This document shows, in pieces, positions 1 through 8,510 of a DNA stretch of 64,000 nt (within the stretch, counting starts at the first letter, position 1; each line of letters opens with the position of its first letter). This DNA is from Saprospirales bacterium (GTDB taxonomy: Bacteria > Bacteroidota > Bacteroidia > Chitinophagales > Saprospiraceae). A model generated the notes under the pieces. That model ran no database searches and was not told the origin of the DNA. It was given only the letters and a program-made list of their open reading frames with translations. Location: contig JADJTT010000006.1 in NCBI GenBank assembly GCA_016711045.1, forward strand, positions 372,001 through 436,000, read 5' to 3'. Both the position numbers and the translations under genes were made by a program.

Positions 1-1286
1 TGGTAAAGGGGTTGAAAAAGGTAGACTGGGAAGCACATGGGCTGGGACTGGTGGTCACTTTTTCCGGGACCCGCATCCAGGAACTGCGCCGTAACCGGGG
101 GCTCAATCGCCTGGTGAAGGCGTTGCGCGGGTTTGAGCTACCCATTGTCCCCGTGCGGATATACACACCCGATTCCAGGCCTCTGGTCGGGACCCGCCTG
201 ATGCAATTGCTGCGTCCCGGGCCCATGCAGATCACCCTTCGGGTGGGCAATCCCATCCGGGTGGAAGACCAGCAGAAGATCGACAGCAACGACCGGTTGA
301 GGCGTTATATCCAATCGAAGATCTACGCGTTGGGGACCAACCTGGAGATCAAGCGGTTTTTTATCCGCCCGGTATTTTCAGCGCCGACCGAGCCGGAGCT
401 TATTGCCGAAGCCACAGATCCAGCGCTGATCGAACAAGAGATCAGCCATCTAAAATTTAAGAACCTGGTTGCTTCCCAAGGCGAATTCGATGTGCTGACG
501 GCCCGGGCTACGGATATTCCCAATACCTTGAATGAGATAGGCCGTTTGCGCGAACTCACCTTCCGGGAGGTGGGAGAAGGTACGGGCAAAGCCCGCGACC
601 TGGATGAATATGACCTGTATTACCACCAACTTATTATCTGGGACCGCGAGGCCAGGCGCATCGCCGGCGGATACCGGATGGGGAAAGGCGATGAGATCTT
701 CGATCGCTTCGGGGCAGGGGGCTTTTACGTATCCAGCCTGTTCCGGATCAAACCCGGGTTTTTCCCGATCATGGAGCGGTCGGTCGAGCTGGGACGTTCC
801 TACATCATTCCCGATTATCAGCGAAAACGCCTGCCCTTGTTTCTGTTGTGGAAAGGGATTTTGTTTTTTCTCCTTCAAAATCCCCAATACCGTTACCTTT
901 ACGGTCCGGTGAGTGTGAGCAAGTACTATTCCCATATTTCAAAGAGTCTGATCGTGGCCTTCATCAAAAAGTATTATTTCGACGATGAAAAAGCCACCTT
1001 TCTCAAACCCCGTAAACCCTTCAAAGCCCGTCTGGAAAAGATCGATATCGATGTGCTGACCGAAAGCCTGGGCAATGAAATGAAAACCCTCGATAATTTC
1101 ATCGAGGACATCGAACCGGAGCATTTTCGTATGCCGGTGCTCATGCGCCAATATGTAAAACTGAATGCACGGTTCATCAGCTTTAACGTAGATCCGAATT
1201 TTTCCGACGTGCTCGACGGGTTTATCATCCTGGATCTGGAGGATGTGCCCTTGTCGATGCTCGAAGCATTGAAAAAAGAGAGTTGA
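1..1286 (+). CDS. OlsF-like bifunctional acyltransferase (PlsC tail plus GNAT domain), 5' end outside window
   Basis: The frame is already open at the left edge (codons GTA AAG GGG precede the first possible TTG start at 12), so the gene enters from outside and only about 427 codons are seen. The first ~90 visible residues read like the end of a PlsC-type glycerolipid acyltransferase (LPIVPVRIY, ITLRVGNPI). Residues ~140–350 look like the GNAT-fold N-acyltransferase of the OlsB/hemolysin-like family (TFREVGEGTGKARDLDEYD, then GGYRMGKGDEIF). The order PlsC then OlsB-like matches OlsF, which makes ornithine lipids in Flavobacterium; that is family knowledge, and the amino acid used here is not known. 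It is followed 38 bases later by plsC on the same strand, so the two may be co-transcribed. The stop codon lies in the arm of a short hairpin. Confidence 0.8.
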   Translation, partial: VKGLKKVDWEAHGLGLVVTFSGTRIQELRRNRGLNRLVKALRGFELPIVPVRIYTPDSRPLVGTRLMQLLRPGPMQITLRVGNPIRVEDQQKIDSNDRLRRYIQSKIYALGTNLEIKRFFIRPVFSAPTEPELIAEATDPALIEQEISHLKFKNLVASQGEFDVLTARATDIPNTLNEIGRLRELTFREVGEGTGKARDLDEYDLYYHQLIIWDREARRIAGGYRMGKGDEIFDRFGAGGFYVSSLFRIKPGFFPIMERSVELGRSYIIPDYQRKRLPLFLLWKGILFFLLQNPQYRYLYGPVSVSKYYSHISKSLIVAFIKKYYFDDEKATFLKPRKPFKARLEKIDIDVLTESLGNEMKTLDNFIEDIEPEHFRMPVLMRQYVKLNARFISFNVDPNFSDVLDGFIILDLEDVPLSMLEALKKES

Positions 1287-1308
1287 TCCCGAGCGCGTTC
1301 GGGATCAA
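1283..1308. repeat. Hairpin at gene end, 10-bp arms
   Basis: TTGATCCCGA (1283–1292) pairs with TCGGGATCAA (1299–1308) around a 6-base loop. It overlaps the stop codon of the upstream acyltransferase and precedes plsC. There is no T-run, so it is more likely an mRNA-stabilising or repeat-type hairpin than a terminator. Confidence 0.6.
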
Positions 1309-1324
1309 CGCTCAAATAGAACTT

Positions 1325-2077
1325 ATGATAACCTACTTCCGCGGTATTTTCCGTTTCTTCATTTTCCTCTTCACCTCCCTTTACTACCTGATCCCAATCC
1401 TGATCCGGGCAGCGATCCGGGGGGATGACCTGGCGCATACGTTGAAAAAACGGCGCATTTGGGCCAATCACTGTACGCGATTGGTGGGTGTGCGTATCGA
1501 GGTGAACACACCTCCTGATGTAGAGGGCCCATGTGTATACGTGAGTAACCACCGTTCCTATTTTGACCCGGTGGCGGCATTGCGCGATGTGGAAGCACTG
1601 CCGGTGGCTAAAGCGGAGGTGAGCAGTTGGCCTTTTATCGGTTTTGCGGCCAAAGCCACTGGGGTGATGTGGGTCAAACGGGAGAACAGGGACAGTAGGC
1701 GTCGCACGGTGGAGGCGATTGAGGAAACCTTGAAAGAGGGATTCTCCGTGTTGATCTATCCCGAAGGTAGCACCCATATCGAACTCAAATCGCATCCATT
1801 TCGCCAGGGCGCCTTCCGCGTGGCGGCTGAACTGGGTGTGCCCGTCGTGCCCATTGCCATTGAATACAGCCGTCCGGAAGATGCCTGGGTGGGGACAGAT
1901 ACCTTCATTCCTCATTTTTTATCCACCTTTGGCCGCAGGCGTATCTATGTCAAAATGCGGTATGGGCAGCCGATCACTGGAACAGATTTCGAGGAGTTGG
2001 TGCAGCGGACGCAGGATTGGATAGATGCGGAGGTGGTGGAAATGAGGAAAGGGTGGTACGAGGAAGGCTTGACTTAA
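1325..2077 (+). CDS. plsC: 1-acyl-sn-glycerol-3-phosphate acyltransferase family protein
   Basis: This 250-residue protein probably transfers an acyl chain to lysophosphatidic acid or a related lyso-lipid at the inner membrane. It has an N-terminal hydrophobic segment (residues ~3–28, FRGIFRFFIFLFTSLYYL), the catalytic H-x4-D motif in NHRSYFD, and the acyl-acceptor block YPEGSTH. Length is normal for PlsC. The frame is open back to 1283, but ATG at 1325 gives the usual membrane-anchor start and leaves the hairpin outside the gene. It lies just downstream of an OlsF-like acyltransferase, so it may act in amino-lipid rather than phosphatidic acid synthesis. It meets lysE tail to tail with a 4-base overlap of the two stop codons. 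Confidence 0.85.
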   Translation: MITYFRGIFRFFIFLFTSLYYLIPILIRAAIRGDDLAHTLKKRRIWANHCTRLVGVRIEVNTPPDVEGPCVYVSNHRSYFDPVAALRDVEALPVAKAEVSSWPFIGFAAKATGVMWVKRENRDSRRRTVEAIEETLKEGFSVLIYPEGSTHIELKSHPFRQGAFRVAAELGVPVVPIAIEYSRPEDAWVGTDTFIPHFLSTFGRRRIYVKMRYGQPITGTDFEELVQRTQDWIDAEVVEMRKGWYEEGLT

Positions 2078-2712
2078 AAACTACTGGAGACCTTCCATAG
2101 CTGGAAGATCCCAAGTCCCAAAAACAGGCACACCAAAAACCAGTTAAAATACCTCATCAGCGTCGAAGCCCGCTTGATGAGCAACATACCTAGCCCGGCA
2201 TAGAGCAGGAACACCAGAAAGGCGCCCATCATGACTCCTCCGGCAAAGAAGGTAATATCCCGATTGCCGAGGTTCATCCAGCCGTTGGCGGCGAGGTAGG
2301 CGCCGTAAAAGATCCAATAGGGAAAGACCATCACATTGAGGCTGCTGATCAAGGTCCCCCTAAAATAATCAGGCACTTTCGGGAAACTGCTCACCTTGGC
2401 TTCCCGGGAGACAGCAGGCCTTCGGGCTGCCCGGAAGTACACTGCCGCCAGTATGAAAAAGATGAAGAGGGCGATAAGGTTGAACGTTTTTTCCAGTATC
2501 GAATGGTGTACAAAAAGGTCGATCAGTTTGAGGGATGCCCATACCTGAATGAATTCAACCATCGCTGCCCCGGCGGCTACCCACAAGCCCGCGCGGAAAC
2601 CCTTTCGCACTGTCGTCTCGGCCACCGTCATATTGATGATGCCGAAAGGGAGCGAACCGAGGAAGCTCAAGGCGAGGCCGAGGGAGGTGACCTGGAGTAT
2701 TTCACTCAACAT
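2074..2712 (-). CDS. LysE/RhtB-family amino-acid exporter
   Basis: This 212-residue integral membrane protein has about six hydrophobic segments, in the pattern of LysE-type exporters. The N-terminus SLGLALSFLGSLPFGIINM and the following ETTVRKGFRAGLWVAAGAA give the family signature (a small-residue-rich first helix, then a G-x-R-x-G loop). Family members export amino acids or small amino-acid derivatives by proton exchange; the substrate here cannot be read from sequence. It is the second gene of a minus-strand pair: the ATP-grasp ligase lies upstream with a 23-base gap. A ligase followed directly by an amino-acid exporter suggests, by inference, that the exporter handles the ligase product. 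Confidence 0.8.
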   Translation of the reverse strand: MLSEILQVTSLGLALSFLGSLPFGIINMTVAETTVRKGFRAGLWVAAGAAMVEFIQVWASLKLIDLFVHHSILEKTFNLIALFIFFILAAVYFRAARRPAVSREAKVSSFPKVPDYFRGTLISSLNVMVFPYWIFYGAYLAANGWMNLGNRDITFFAGGVMMGAFLVFLLYAGLGMLLIKRASTLMRYFNWFLVCLFLGLGIFQLWKVSSSF

Positions 2713-2735
2713 GAAATGATTTTTAGTAGATGTCG

Positions 2736-3791
2736 CTAGTTAGCGGTATCTACGCTCTTTTTATAGGCCCAATACATCTTCCACGCCCTCCACGCTTCCC
2801 CATAGCCCATGGCGCGAACTCCCGCCCTTCGCTGCACCCGGTAGATCCGGAACATGATCTCCCAATGCCGGTAGATGTCGCGATATTTTTTCCAGATGGG
2901 AATCGCGGGGTCATAGATGTGGGCGGGGTCGCTGGACACGCCGTTGTATTCGAGTATTTTAAAGCCATTTCCCTTGCGGAGGTCCTCTATGCTCGAGACT
3001 TTCATATCAAAGCGTCCGTAATGGATGCCGTCCATGTCCTGGGAGATCCTGTCGAAAACGGCGTTCAGTTGTGGGTCGATGAGGTGGTTGCCGCTCAGGA
3101 ATTTGGTCCCCCGGCAGTGGTTGCCGATGGGCTCGAGCAACACATCCTCGCCCGGAGCGGGTACCTGATTGAGCACTTTGGGCTTTTCCAGTTCGAAACG
3201 GCCCACCTGGAGATTAGCACGGGGGTCTTGCTCCATCAGATCCCGGATGGAGGACAGGCCGTCGCCCCTAACGTGCAAAAACTCCTTCAGGCAAATAGAG
3301 GTAATAGCGCCTTTGTCCTGTCCCGGAAACCGGTGATATAGGATGCTTACCTCCAGAGGCAGTCCGACAAAATCCTGTACCAGAAAATCCAGTTGGTTTT
3401 GGGTATGATATTCACGCAGCATTTCTTCCCGCTCTACTTTCAATACCTGAAAACCGCGTTCGCCCACATTGGGCTTGGCAATGAGGGGATAGCTCATTCC
3501 TTTCTCCTGCATCTGCGCGTAGATTTTTTCCCAGGGCGTGTCTTTGGGTACAAAAACCGTTTTTGGCAGGTGTGCCTCCGGCAGATACCGCATGATATCG
3601 ATCTTGCTTTCCCCCATCATCCCCCCCGTCTCAATGGCCGGATTGACCGCCGAGAAAAAAAACAGACGCCGCGCCCGGAGCGCAAACCACAGCCAAAAGA
3701 GCACGGTTGGTACGATGGACAGCCCCATGGGCCAGTATTCCCAAACGAAGAGTTTGAGGTAGAGGGGGGAGGATTGGATACGTCGGAGCAT
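2736..3791 (-). CDS. Membrane-anchored ATP-grasp ligase (D-Ala–D-Ala ligase-like)
   Basis: This is a 351-residue protein with an N-terminal hydrophobic segment (about residues 18–48, SIVPTVLFWLWFAL) and an ATP-grasp domain from ~90 to 310. Visible features are the ATP-binding lysine in PLIAKPNVGERG, a hinge acidic stretch (FLVQDFVGLPLEVSI), and the Mg-binding pair in KILEYNGVSSDP (Glu and Asn two apart). ATP-grasp enzymes join a carboxylate to an amine or thiol through an acyl phosphate. Substrates here are unknown. No signal peptide cleavage site is obvious, so it is probably tethered with the catalytic domain inside. It precedes a LysE exporter by 23 bases. Confidence 0.75.
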   Translation of the reverse strand: MLRRIQSSPLYLKLFVWEYWPMGLSIVPTVLFWLWFALRARRLFFFSAVNPAIETGGMMGESKIDIMRYLPEAHLPKTVFVPKDTPWEKIYAQMQEKGMSYPLIAKPNVGERGFQVLKVEREEMLREYHTQNQLDFLVQDFVGLPLEVSILYHRFPGQDKGAITSICLKEFLHVRGDGLSSIRDLMEQDPRANLQVGRFELEKPKVLNQVPAPGEDVLLEPIGNHCRGTKFLSGNHLIDPQLNAVFDRISQDMDGIHYGRFDMKVSSIEDLRKGNGFKILEYNGVSSDPAHIYDPAIPIWKKYRDIYRHWEIMFRIYRVQRRAGVRAMGYGEAWRAWKMYWAYKKSVDTAN

Positions 3792-3839
3792 GGGTAGGGG
3801 CGTATTGGTAGGGGCATATGATCGTGGGGCGGCTCGTTG

Positions 3840-3859
3840 GGGCGAAAAATATTTCGCCC
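3840..3859. repeat. Hairpin GGGCGAAA/TTTCGCCC
   Basis: Perfect 8-bp arms (3840–3847 and 3852–3859) around AATA lie just downstream of the MOSC gene on the minus strand. The adjoining spacer also repeats TGGTAGGGGC-like words (3790–3815). It is a possible terminator for the MOSC gene, though without a clear T-run. Confidence 0.5.
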
Positions 3860-3870
3860 TTACAACGCCC

Positions 3871-4365
3871 TTACTGGACCCATTCCAGGAGCTTCACTTC
3901 ATCCCCCAGCCTGATCACCCCACCCTGTATCACCCGCGCCGTCAGACCGCCGTGGCCGCGCATAGCCTGGTAGCCGCCAGGACCGAGGTTTTCTTCCATG
4001 CGGGAGCAGGGCTGGCAGAGGCCGGTTGTTTCGAGGATCACAGAGTCCCCGATCTGGAAGCGGGCGTCTTTGAGGGCCAGCAGGTTGAGTCCGGAGATGA
4101 GTAGGTTGCGCCGGGTCAGGGAAGGGTCGACGTGGTCGCGGTGTAGCATGCCGGCAACGCCTTGGAGGTGTTCAGCCTGAATGAGGGTTACCTGGCGATC
4201 GCCGCCTTTTTTGCTGTAGTGATCGCCGATCAGGCCCTCGTCGGGGTCTATGGTAGCTTCCTGTGCCGGGACTACGGGTTCTCGTCTTCCCGGCCGTAGG
4301 CCGATGAATTCCAGCTTGCCTGTTTGGGGGAGCCGGTGCATGAGTTTGTTGAAGTCTTGGTCCAT
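3871..4365 (-). CDS. MOSC domain protein
   Basis: This 164-residue protein fits a stand-alone MOSC domain, the C-terminal sulfur-carrier domain of molybdenum cofactor sulfurase, related to YiiM/YuaD. The family elements are GLIGDHYSKKGGDRQVTLI near residue 48, RRNLLISGLNLL near 88, and the conserved cysteine region GLCQPCSRME near 118, where a cysteine carries the sulfur or reactive group. Members move sulfur to metal centres or reduce N-hydroxylated compounds using Mo cofactor. No Mo-cofactor genes are in the window, so the partner is unknown. It lies between MsrB upstream and the ATP-grasp gene downstream, all on the minus strand, but hairpins separate them. Confidence 0.8.
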   Translation of the reverse strand: MDQDFNKLMHRLPQTGKLEFIGLRPGRREPVVPAQEATIDPDEGLIGDHYSKKGGDRQVTLIQAEHLQGVAGMLHRDHVDPSLTRRNLLISGLNLLALKDARFQIGDSVILETTGLCQPCSRMEENLGPGGYQAMRGHGGLTARVIQGGVIRLGDEVKLLEWVQ

Positions 4366-4379
4366 ATAGTTTGTTTTAG

Positions 4380-4428
4380 AGACGCCATGTGTGGCGTCTT
4401 TACGAGGGAGACGCCATGTGTGGCGTCT
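4380..4428. repeat. Two tandem copies of a 20-bp hairpin, period 29
   Basis: AGACGCCA-TGTG-TGGCGTCT occurs at 4380–4399 and again at 4409–4428. Each copy is a perfect 8-bp stem with a 4-base loop. The pair sits between the start of the MOSC gene and the stop of msrB (minus strand), so it would lie at the 3' end of the msrB message. Confidence 0.8.
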
Positions 4429-4791
4429 TTACGGGGCTGGAATAAACTTCATCGAGATGGAGTTTACACAATGCCTGGTATTTTTGGGCGTTAACCTTTC
4501 GCCGGTGAACACGTGTCCGAGATGACCGCCACAGTTGGCGCACAGGATTTCCGTGCGGCGGCCGTCGGCATCTCTTTCGTGGCGCACGGCGCCGGGGATC
4601 TCGTCGTCGAAAGCAGGCCAGCCACAGCCGCTGTCGAATTTGTCTTCCGAGCGGTAGAGCGGGGCGTCACATTGACGGCAGATATAGGTTCCGGCGGCTT
4701 TGAAATGGTCATATTCTCCTGTAAAAGGGCGCTCGGTTCCTTTATACAGGATTACCCGTTCTTCTTCGGGGGTGAGGGGATTGTAGGACAT
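4429..4791 (-). CDS. msrB: Peptide-methionine (R)-S-oxide reductase
   Basis: MsrB reduces the R form of methionine sulfoxide in proteins or free methionine. The 120-residue product from ATG 4791 (MSYNPLTPEEE) is normal length. Two CxxC zinc pairs are seen (CRQCD and CANCGGHLGHVF), with the conserved DSGCGWPAF loop and the catalytic cysteine in RHCVNSISMKF. The frame is open 17 codons further upstream, to 4842, but that extension is formed by the GATCGCGATC palindrome and is not typical of the family. The gene is cytoplasmic by sequence (no signal peptide). Confidence 0.93.
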   Translation of the reverse strand: MSYNPLTPEEERVILYKGTERPFTGEYDHFKAAGTYICRQCDAPLYRSEDKFDSGCGWPAFDDEIPGAVRHERDADGRRTEILCANCGGHLGHVFTGERLTPKNTRHCVNSISMKFIPAP

Positions 4792-4803
4792 AAAAAAGAT
4801 TTT

Positions 4804-4837
4804 TGGATGGAGCCCGATCGCGATCGGGCTCCATCCA
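4804..4837. repeat. 34-bp perfect palindrome
   Basis: TGGATGGAGCCCGATCG (4804–4820) is followed at once by its exact reverse complement (4821–4837), with no loop. It lies between the DUF2007 stop and the msrB start on the minus strand. A similar GATC-CCG hairpin is at 1283–1308. Confidence 0.85.
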
Positions 4838-4845
4838 TTCAACGA

Positions 4846-5055
4846 TTACTCCATTTCGTGTTCTTTGAGGATCTTTACAGCTTCTTCGGCTTTCTCCGGC
4901 AGGGTATACAATTCGACAAATGTGGTGCCGGGGAATGCAGAATCGGGTTTGTTGAAGATGTGGCTTTCGATGCCATGTTGCTTGAGAATATCTTCAGCCA
5001 ATTTTACCTGAATCAACTCCAGGGAGCTGAAAATTTTTACCCAGTTTTCTTTCAT
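4846..5055 (-). CDS. DUF2007 small protein
   Basis: This 69-residue soluble protein fits the DUF2007 family (also called putative signal-transducing proteins). It shows the alternating pattern of a small ferredoxin-like alpha/beta fold: KIFSSLELIQVKLAEDILKQ, then GIESHIFNKPDS, then VELYTLPEKAEEAVKILKE. Members are often found in Bacteroidota next to unrelated genes and have no proven function. The 125-base gap to the divergent CHAT gene should hold its promoter, but no exact TAnnTTTG box was found there. Confidence 0.8.
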   Translation of the reverse strand: MKENWVKIFSSLELIQVKLAEDILKQHGIESHIFNKPDSAFPGTTFVELYTLPEKAEEAVKILKEHEME

Positions 5056-5189
5056 GACGTGTATTTTGTGTTTCGTTCAAAAATGTATCACTTTCTGCTA
5101 CTTTCCAAGTGAAATTTAATACTTTTTGGCGTTATCTGCAGGTTTAAGTAGGTAGAGTAACAGTGAATTTTAGTCTGTAGTTGCTAGCT

Positions 5190-8100
5190 ATGTCAACTTT
5201 TCATCAAAAGCACTTAATTTACAGGATAATAGAGCGAGCGATAAAAATAACAACCGGCATTTTTTGCCTGCTTTTTTTGATAGCAATACCGTTTCGGGCG
5301 TCGGCCCAGGATGCGGATGCCCGGTCATTCCTGAAAGTGGCGGATAGTTTGGCCGAAGCTAAGCAATTTAACGAAGCGATTAGCCTCCAATTGCTGGCAA
5401 TTGCATACATGGAACGGGAATTGTTGCCCAACCGCGAGGAAGTCGTGCGCAGCTACCTGGCTATTTCCCGGTATTTTCGAAGGGATGGACAGTTGGACTC
5501 CACCTTTGCCTACCTGAAAAGGGCCCGGCAAAGTGGAGAGAAATGGCTGGAACCCGATAGTCCTGTGCTTTCCGATGTGTACAATTCTATAGGCATTTAT
5601 TTCTACTATCAGGGAAACTGCTCAGAAGCCCTCCGGTATTACAAGCTGGCACTGGAGCGCAGGCTCCTGTGTTACGGCAGGTCGAACCCCCGCGTCGCCG
5701 ATTCCTACAACAACCTGGCGGTCTGTTACGATATGCTGGGGATGCACCAGGAGGCTATTGAACATTACGAGGAAGCACTGGCTATTCGTCTCACGCTCTT
5801 CGATGAATGCGCACCTCCGATTGCCGAATGTTACCTCAATATCGGTGTGGGCTACCACTATATGGCCAAATATGATAAAGCCCTGGAATATTACGATAAA
5901 GCCCTCGTAATATGGGAGGAAACGCTGCCTCCGGAGCACCCCGACTTCGGCCTGATCTACAACAACATGGGCTTGTGCTATCAAAGTAAGGGCGACTACC
6001 GCCGGGCCCAGGAAATTTTGGAAAAAAACCTCCGGCACCGGATCAATGCCTACGGCCCCGACCATTTTGAAGCGGCCAACGCCTATAACAATCTGGGATT
6101 GAATTTCTACGAACAGGGCGACTTCGGAAAAGCGCTGATCTATTTTCAAAAGGCCCTTGCTATCCGGCAAAAAAACTTCGAAGAAAACCATCCCCTGATC
6201 GGCAGCCTCTATAATAATATCGGCAACTGTTACCGAAAGCGGAAAGATTTTGCCCAGGCGTTTTCCTATTGCGCTCGTGGGTTGGAACTCCGGCTGGAGG
6301 CTTATGGTCCCGACCACCGGGAAGTAGCCGACTCCTACAACGACCTGGGATTGTATTATCAGGATGTAGGCGATTACGCGCAGGCCCTCGTCCATTACCA
6401 ACGCGCACTGGAAATCTATCGGCACAGTGAAGGAATAGAACCGACTTTATTGGCAGAAAGCTACCTCCGTATGGGGCGCTGCTATTTGCTGCAGGGCGAG
6501 TTGGCCCGGGCCCGGTCTTTTTTCAACGATGCCCTCAAGATCAAAGAGAATGCATTGGGCTCGGAACATCCGGAGGTGGCTGAAGTATTTACGGAACTGG
6601 CCCGAAGCTATCCCGATGACCTCCGTACCGGCCTGAAATACATCGACCTGGCTTTACAGGCGCTTAAGATGGATCGCGCCAGCAAAGCTAACCAGATTCA
6701 GACCACCCTCGCTCCGCTACAGGTGTTGGCCACCCTGAATACAGAGGGTGAACTACAGCTATCCCTGTACAGGCAAACGGGAGAAGAAAGCTGGCTTCAG
6801 GAGGCTCATTCCACCTTCCTGATGGCGCGCCGGGTCGTAGAACGCACGCGCCGCTCTTACCAGGAACCAGGGTCTAAACAAATGTTGCTGGACCAGTTTT
6901 TTGAAATATTTGAACACAGCATCGAAGTCGATCGGCTCCTGTTTGATCTGTCGGGCGACAGGAAACACCTGGAGGAAGCGCTGGAGATTTCCGAAAACAG
7001 CAAAAACGTCCTGCTGAACGAAGCCCTGCTCAAGGCCAATGCCGATCAATATGCCGGTATTCCTCCGGCCCTGGTACAGCAGGAGTCTGACCTGCTGATC
7101 GATATTAGTTTTTACGAAGCCCAACTTTTCGCCGAAGAACAAAAAAAGAAAAGGGCAGACCTTCGCTTGCTGGACCTCTACCGGGAAAGTGTGTTCGACC
7201 GGAAAAGCGCCTATTACAACCTGCTGGACACGATCGCGCTGCAGTACCCGGACTACTATGAGTTGCGGTACAAACCGACTGACTTTTCACTGGTCCAGTT
7301 GCAGGCCACATTAGCTCCGGAACGGGAGACGTTGATCGAGTATTTTCTGGGCGACGAGCAACTATTCATATTCATTGTCAATCCGGATACGATCGTACTC
7401 CTCAGTCAAACCTCAGGGACCTATCTCAGCGGGTTGGTCAGGGAACTGCGGCGACAAATATCGGTGTTCGATCCCCTGGCGTCCGACCCTTCCCAGGCCC
7501 GAGAGGCATTTATTGAAACGGCTTTACCGCTCTACCAATTGCTGATAGCTCCCGTTGTTCCGCTGATCCAATCCTCCTCCCTGATCATCGTGCCCGACGG
7601 ATTGCTGGGGTACCTTCCCTTTGAATGCCTGCTGACACAAGAACCCGATGGAGACGGGTCCTGGAAAAACATGCCCTACCTGATCCGCGATTACCGGGTA
7701 AGCTATGAATACGCGGTGGGCCTGCTGGTGGAGGGGCACCCCGATTCTGATCTGTCTCCGTATGCGGAAATACTGGGACTGGCCCCTGATTTTGGGTCCG
7801 GACCTGGCGCCCTTCACTACAATCAGGAGGAGGTCAAGTTACTGCGCAATCAAATACCCGGCCGCTATTTGTTGGGTGCGGAAGCCACCGAAGCGCATTT
7901 CAGGCAATATGCCGACCAGTACAGGGTCATTCACCTGGCCACACATGCACAGGCAAACGATACGATCGGCGCACAATCCTACCTGGCCTTTAGTCCAATT
8001 GCGGACTCGCTGGAAAATGAATTTCTCTACCTGCGCGACCTCTACAACATGCACCTGAAGGCAGATATGGTTGTGCTGAGTGCCTGCGAAACAGGTATGG

Positions 8101-8510
8101 GAGAATGGCAACGCGGCGAAGGGATCGTCAGTCTGGGCCGCGGATTTTTATTTGCCGGCGCCAAGAGCATTGTCACTACGCTTTGGAGTGTCGACGACCA
8201 GCCTTCTGCACTGATTATGGATGCCTTCTACGCCCGGCTGAAAGACGGACTTCGAAAAGATGAAGCGCTGCGGCTGGCCAAACTCGAATATTTGGAGAAA
8301 AACAGCGCCCTGCGTGCCCACCCGCTTTTTTGGGCAGGCTATATTCCGTTGGGGGATATGCAGTCCATCACGTTCAGAGAGAAGCCGGCATATTGGATGA
8401 TCCGGATTTTTGCCGTGCTGGGCGCCCTGGTGCTGGGTGCATCGGTGTTCCGGTGGTTTAGGAAACCGCCGGTAAAAAAGGAAACGCCCATTTCAAAAAA
8501 TCCGGCATGA
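5190..8510 (+). CDS. TPR–CHAT domain protein (caspase-like peptidase family)
   Basis: This is a 1106-residue protein. An N-terminal hydrophobic segment (residues ~13–36, TTGIFCLLFLIAIPF…) looks like a signal peptide or anchor, about nine to ten 42-residue Kinesin-light-chain-type TPRs follow (residues ~80–500, repeated YNNLG…Y…GDY…AL.YY..AL), then a helical linker and a CHAT domain (~700–1060). The catalytic dyad of CHAT proteases is present: His919 in HLATHAQ and Cys966 in LSACETGMGE. A last membrane segment (FAVLGALVLGASVFRWF) ends in a basic tail, so the enzyme part should be held at the inner membrane, facing the periplasm if both segments span. CHAT proteins are separase/caspase relatives; targets are unknown. 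ATG 5190 is chosen over TTG 5181. Its last 53 bases overlap the converging esterase. Confidence 0.88.
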   Translation: MSTFHQKHLIYRIIERAIKITTGIFCLLFLIAIPFRASAQDADARSFLKVADSLAEAKQFNEAISLQLLAIAYMERELLPNREEVVRSYLAISRYFRRDGQLDSTFAYLKRARQSGEKWLEPDSPVLSDVYNSIGIYFYYQGNCSEALRYYKLALERRLLCYGRSNPRVADSYNNLAVCYDMLGMHQEAIEHYEEALAIRLTLFDECAPPIAECYLNIGVGYHYMAKYDKALEYYDKALVIWEETLPPEHPDFGLIYNNMGLCYQSKGDYRRAQEILEKNLRHRINAYGPDHFEAANAYNNLGLNFYEQGDFGKALIYFQKALAIRQKNFEENHPLIGSLYNNIGNCYRKRKDFAQAFSYCARGLELRLEAYGPDHREVADSYNDLGLYYQDVGDYAQALVHYQRALEIYRHSEGIEPTLLAESYLRMGRCYLLQGELARARSFFNDALKIKENALGSEHPEVAEVFTELARSYPDDLRTGLKYIDLALQALKMDRASKANQIQTTLAPLQVLATLNTEGELQLSLYRQTGEESWLQEAHSTFLMARRVVERTRRSYQEPGSKQMLLDQFFEIFEHSIEVDRLLFDLSGDRKHLEEALEISENSKNVLLNEALLKANADQYAGIPPALVQQESDLLIDISFYEAQLFAEEQKKKRADLRLLDLYRESVFDRKSAYYNLLDTIALQYPDYYELRYKPTDFSLVQLQATLAPERETLIEYFLGDEQLFIFIVNPDTIVLLSQTSGTYLSGLVRELRRQISVFDPLASDPSQAREAFIETALPLYQLLIAPVVPLIQSSSLIIVPDGLLGYLPFECLLTQEPDGDGSWKNMPYLIRDYRVSYEYAVGLLVEGHPDSDLSPYAEILGLAPDFGSGPGALHYNQEEVKLLRNQIPGRYLLGAEATEAHFRQYADQYRVIHLATHAQANDTIGAQSYLAFSPIADSLENEFLYLRDLYNMHLKADMVVLSACETGMGEWQRGEGIVSLGRGFLFAGAKSIVTTLWSVDDQPSALIMDAFYARLKDGLRKDEALRLAKLEYLEKNSALRAHPLFWAGYIPLGDMQSITFREKPAYWMIRIFAVLGALVLGASVFRWFRKPPVKKETPISKNPA

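Noticed and set aside
2730..3341. 203-codon plus-strand frame opposite the ATP-grasp gene
   Set aside because: Complement of a clear ATP-grasp gene; no independent motif.
4380..4428. CRISPR-like repeat pair
   Set aside because: Only two units, each a self-complementary hairpin with a 9-base gap between them; no spacers or cas genes.
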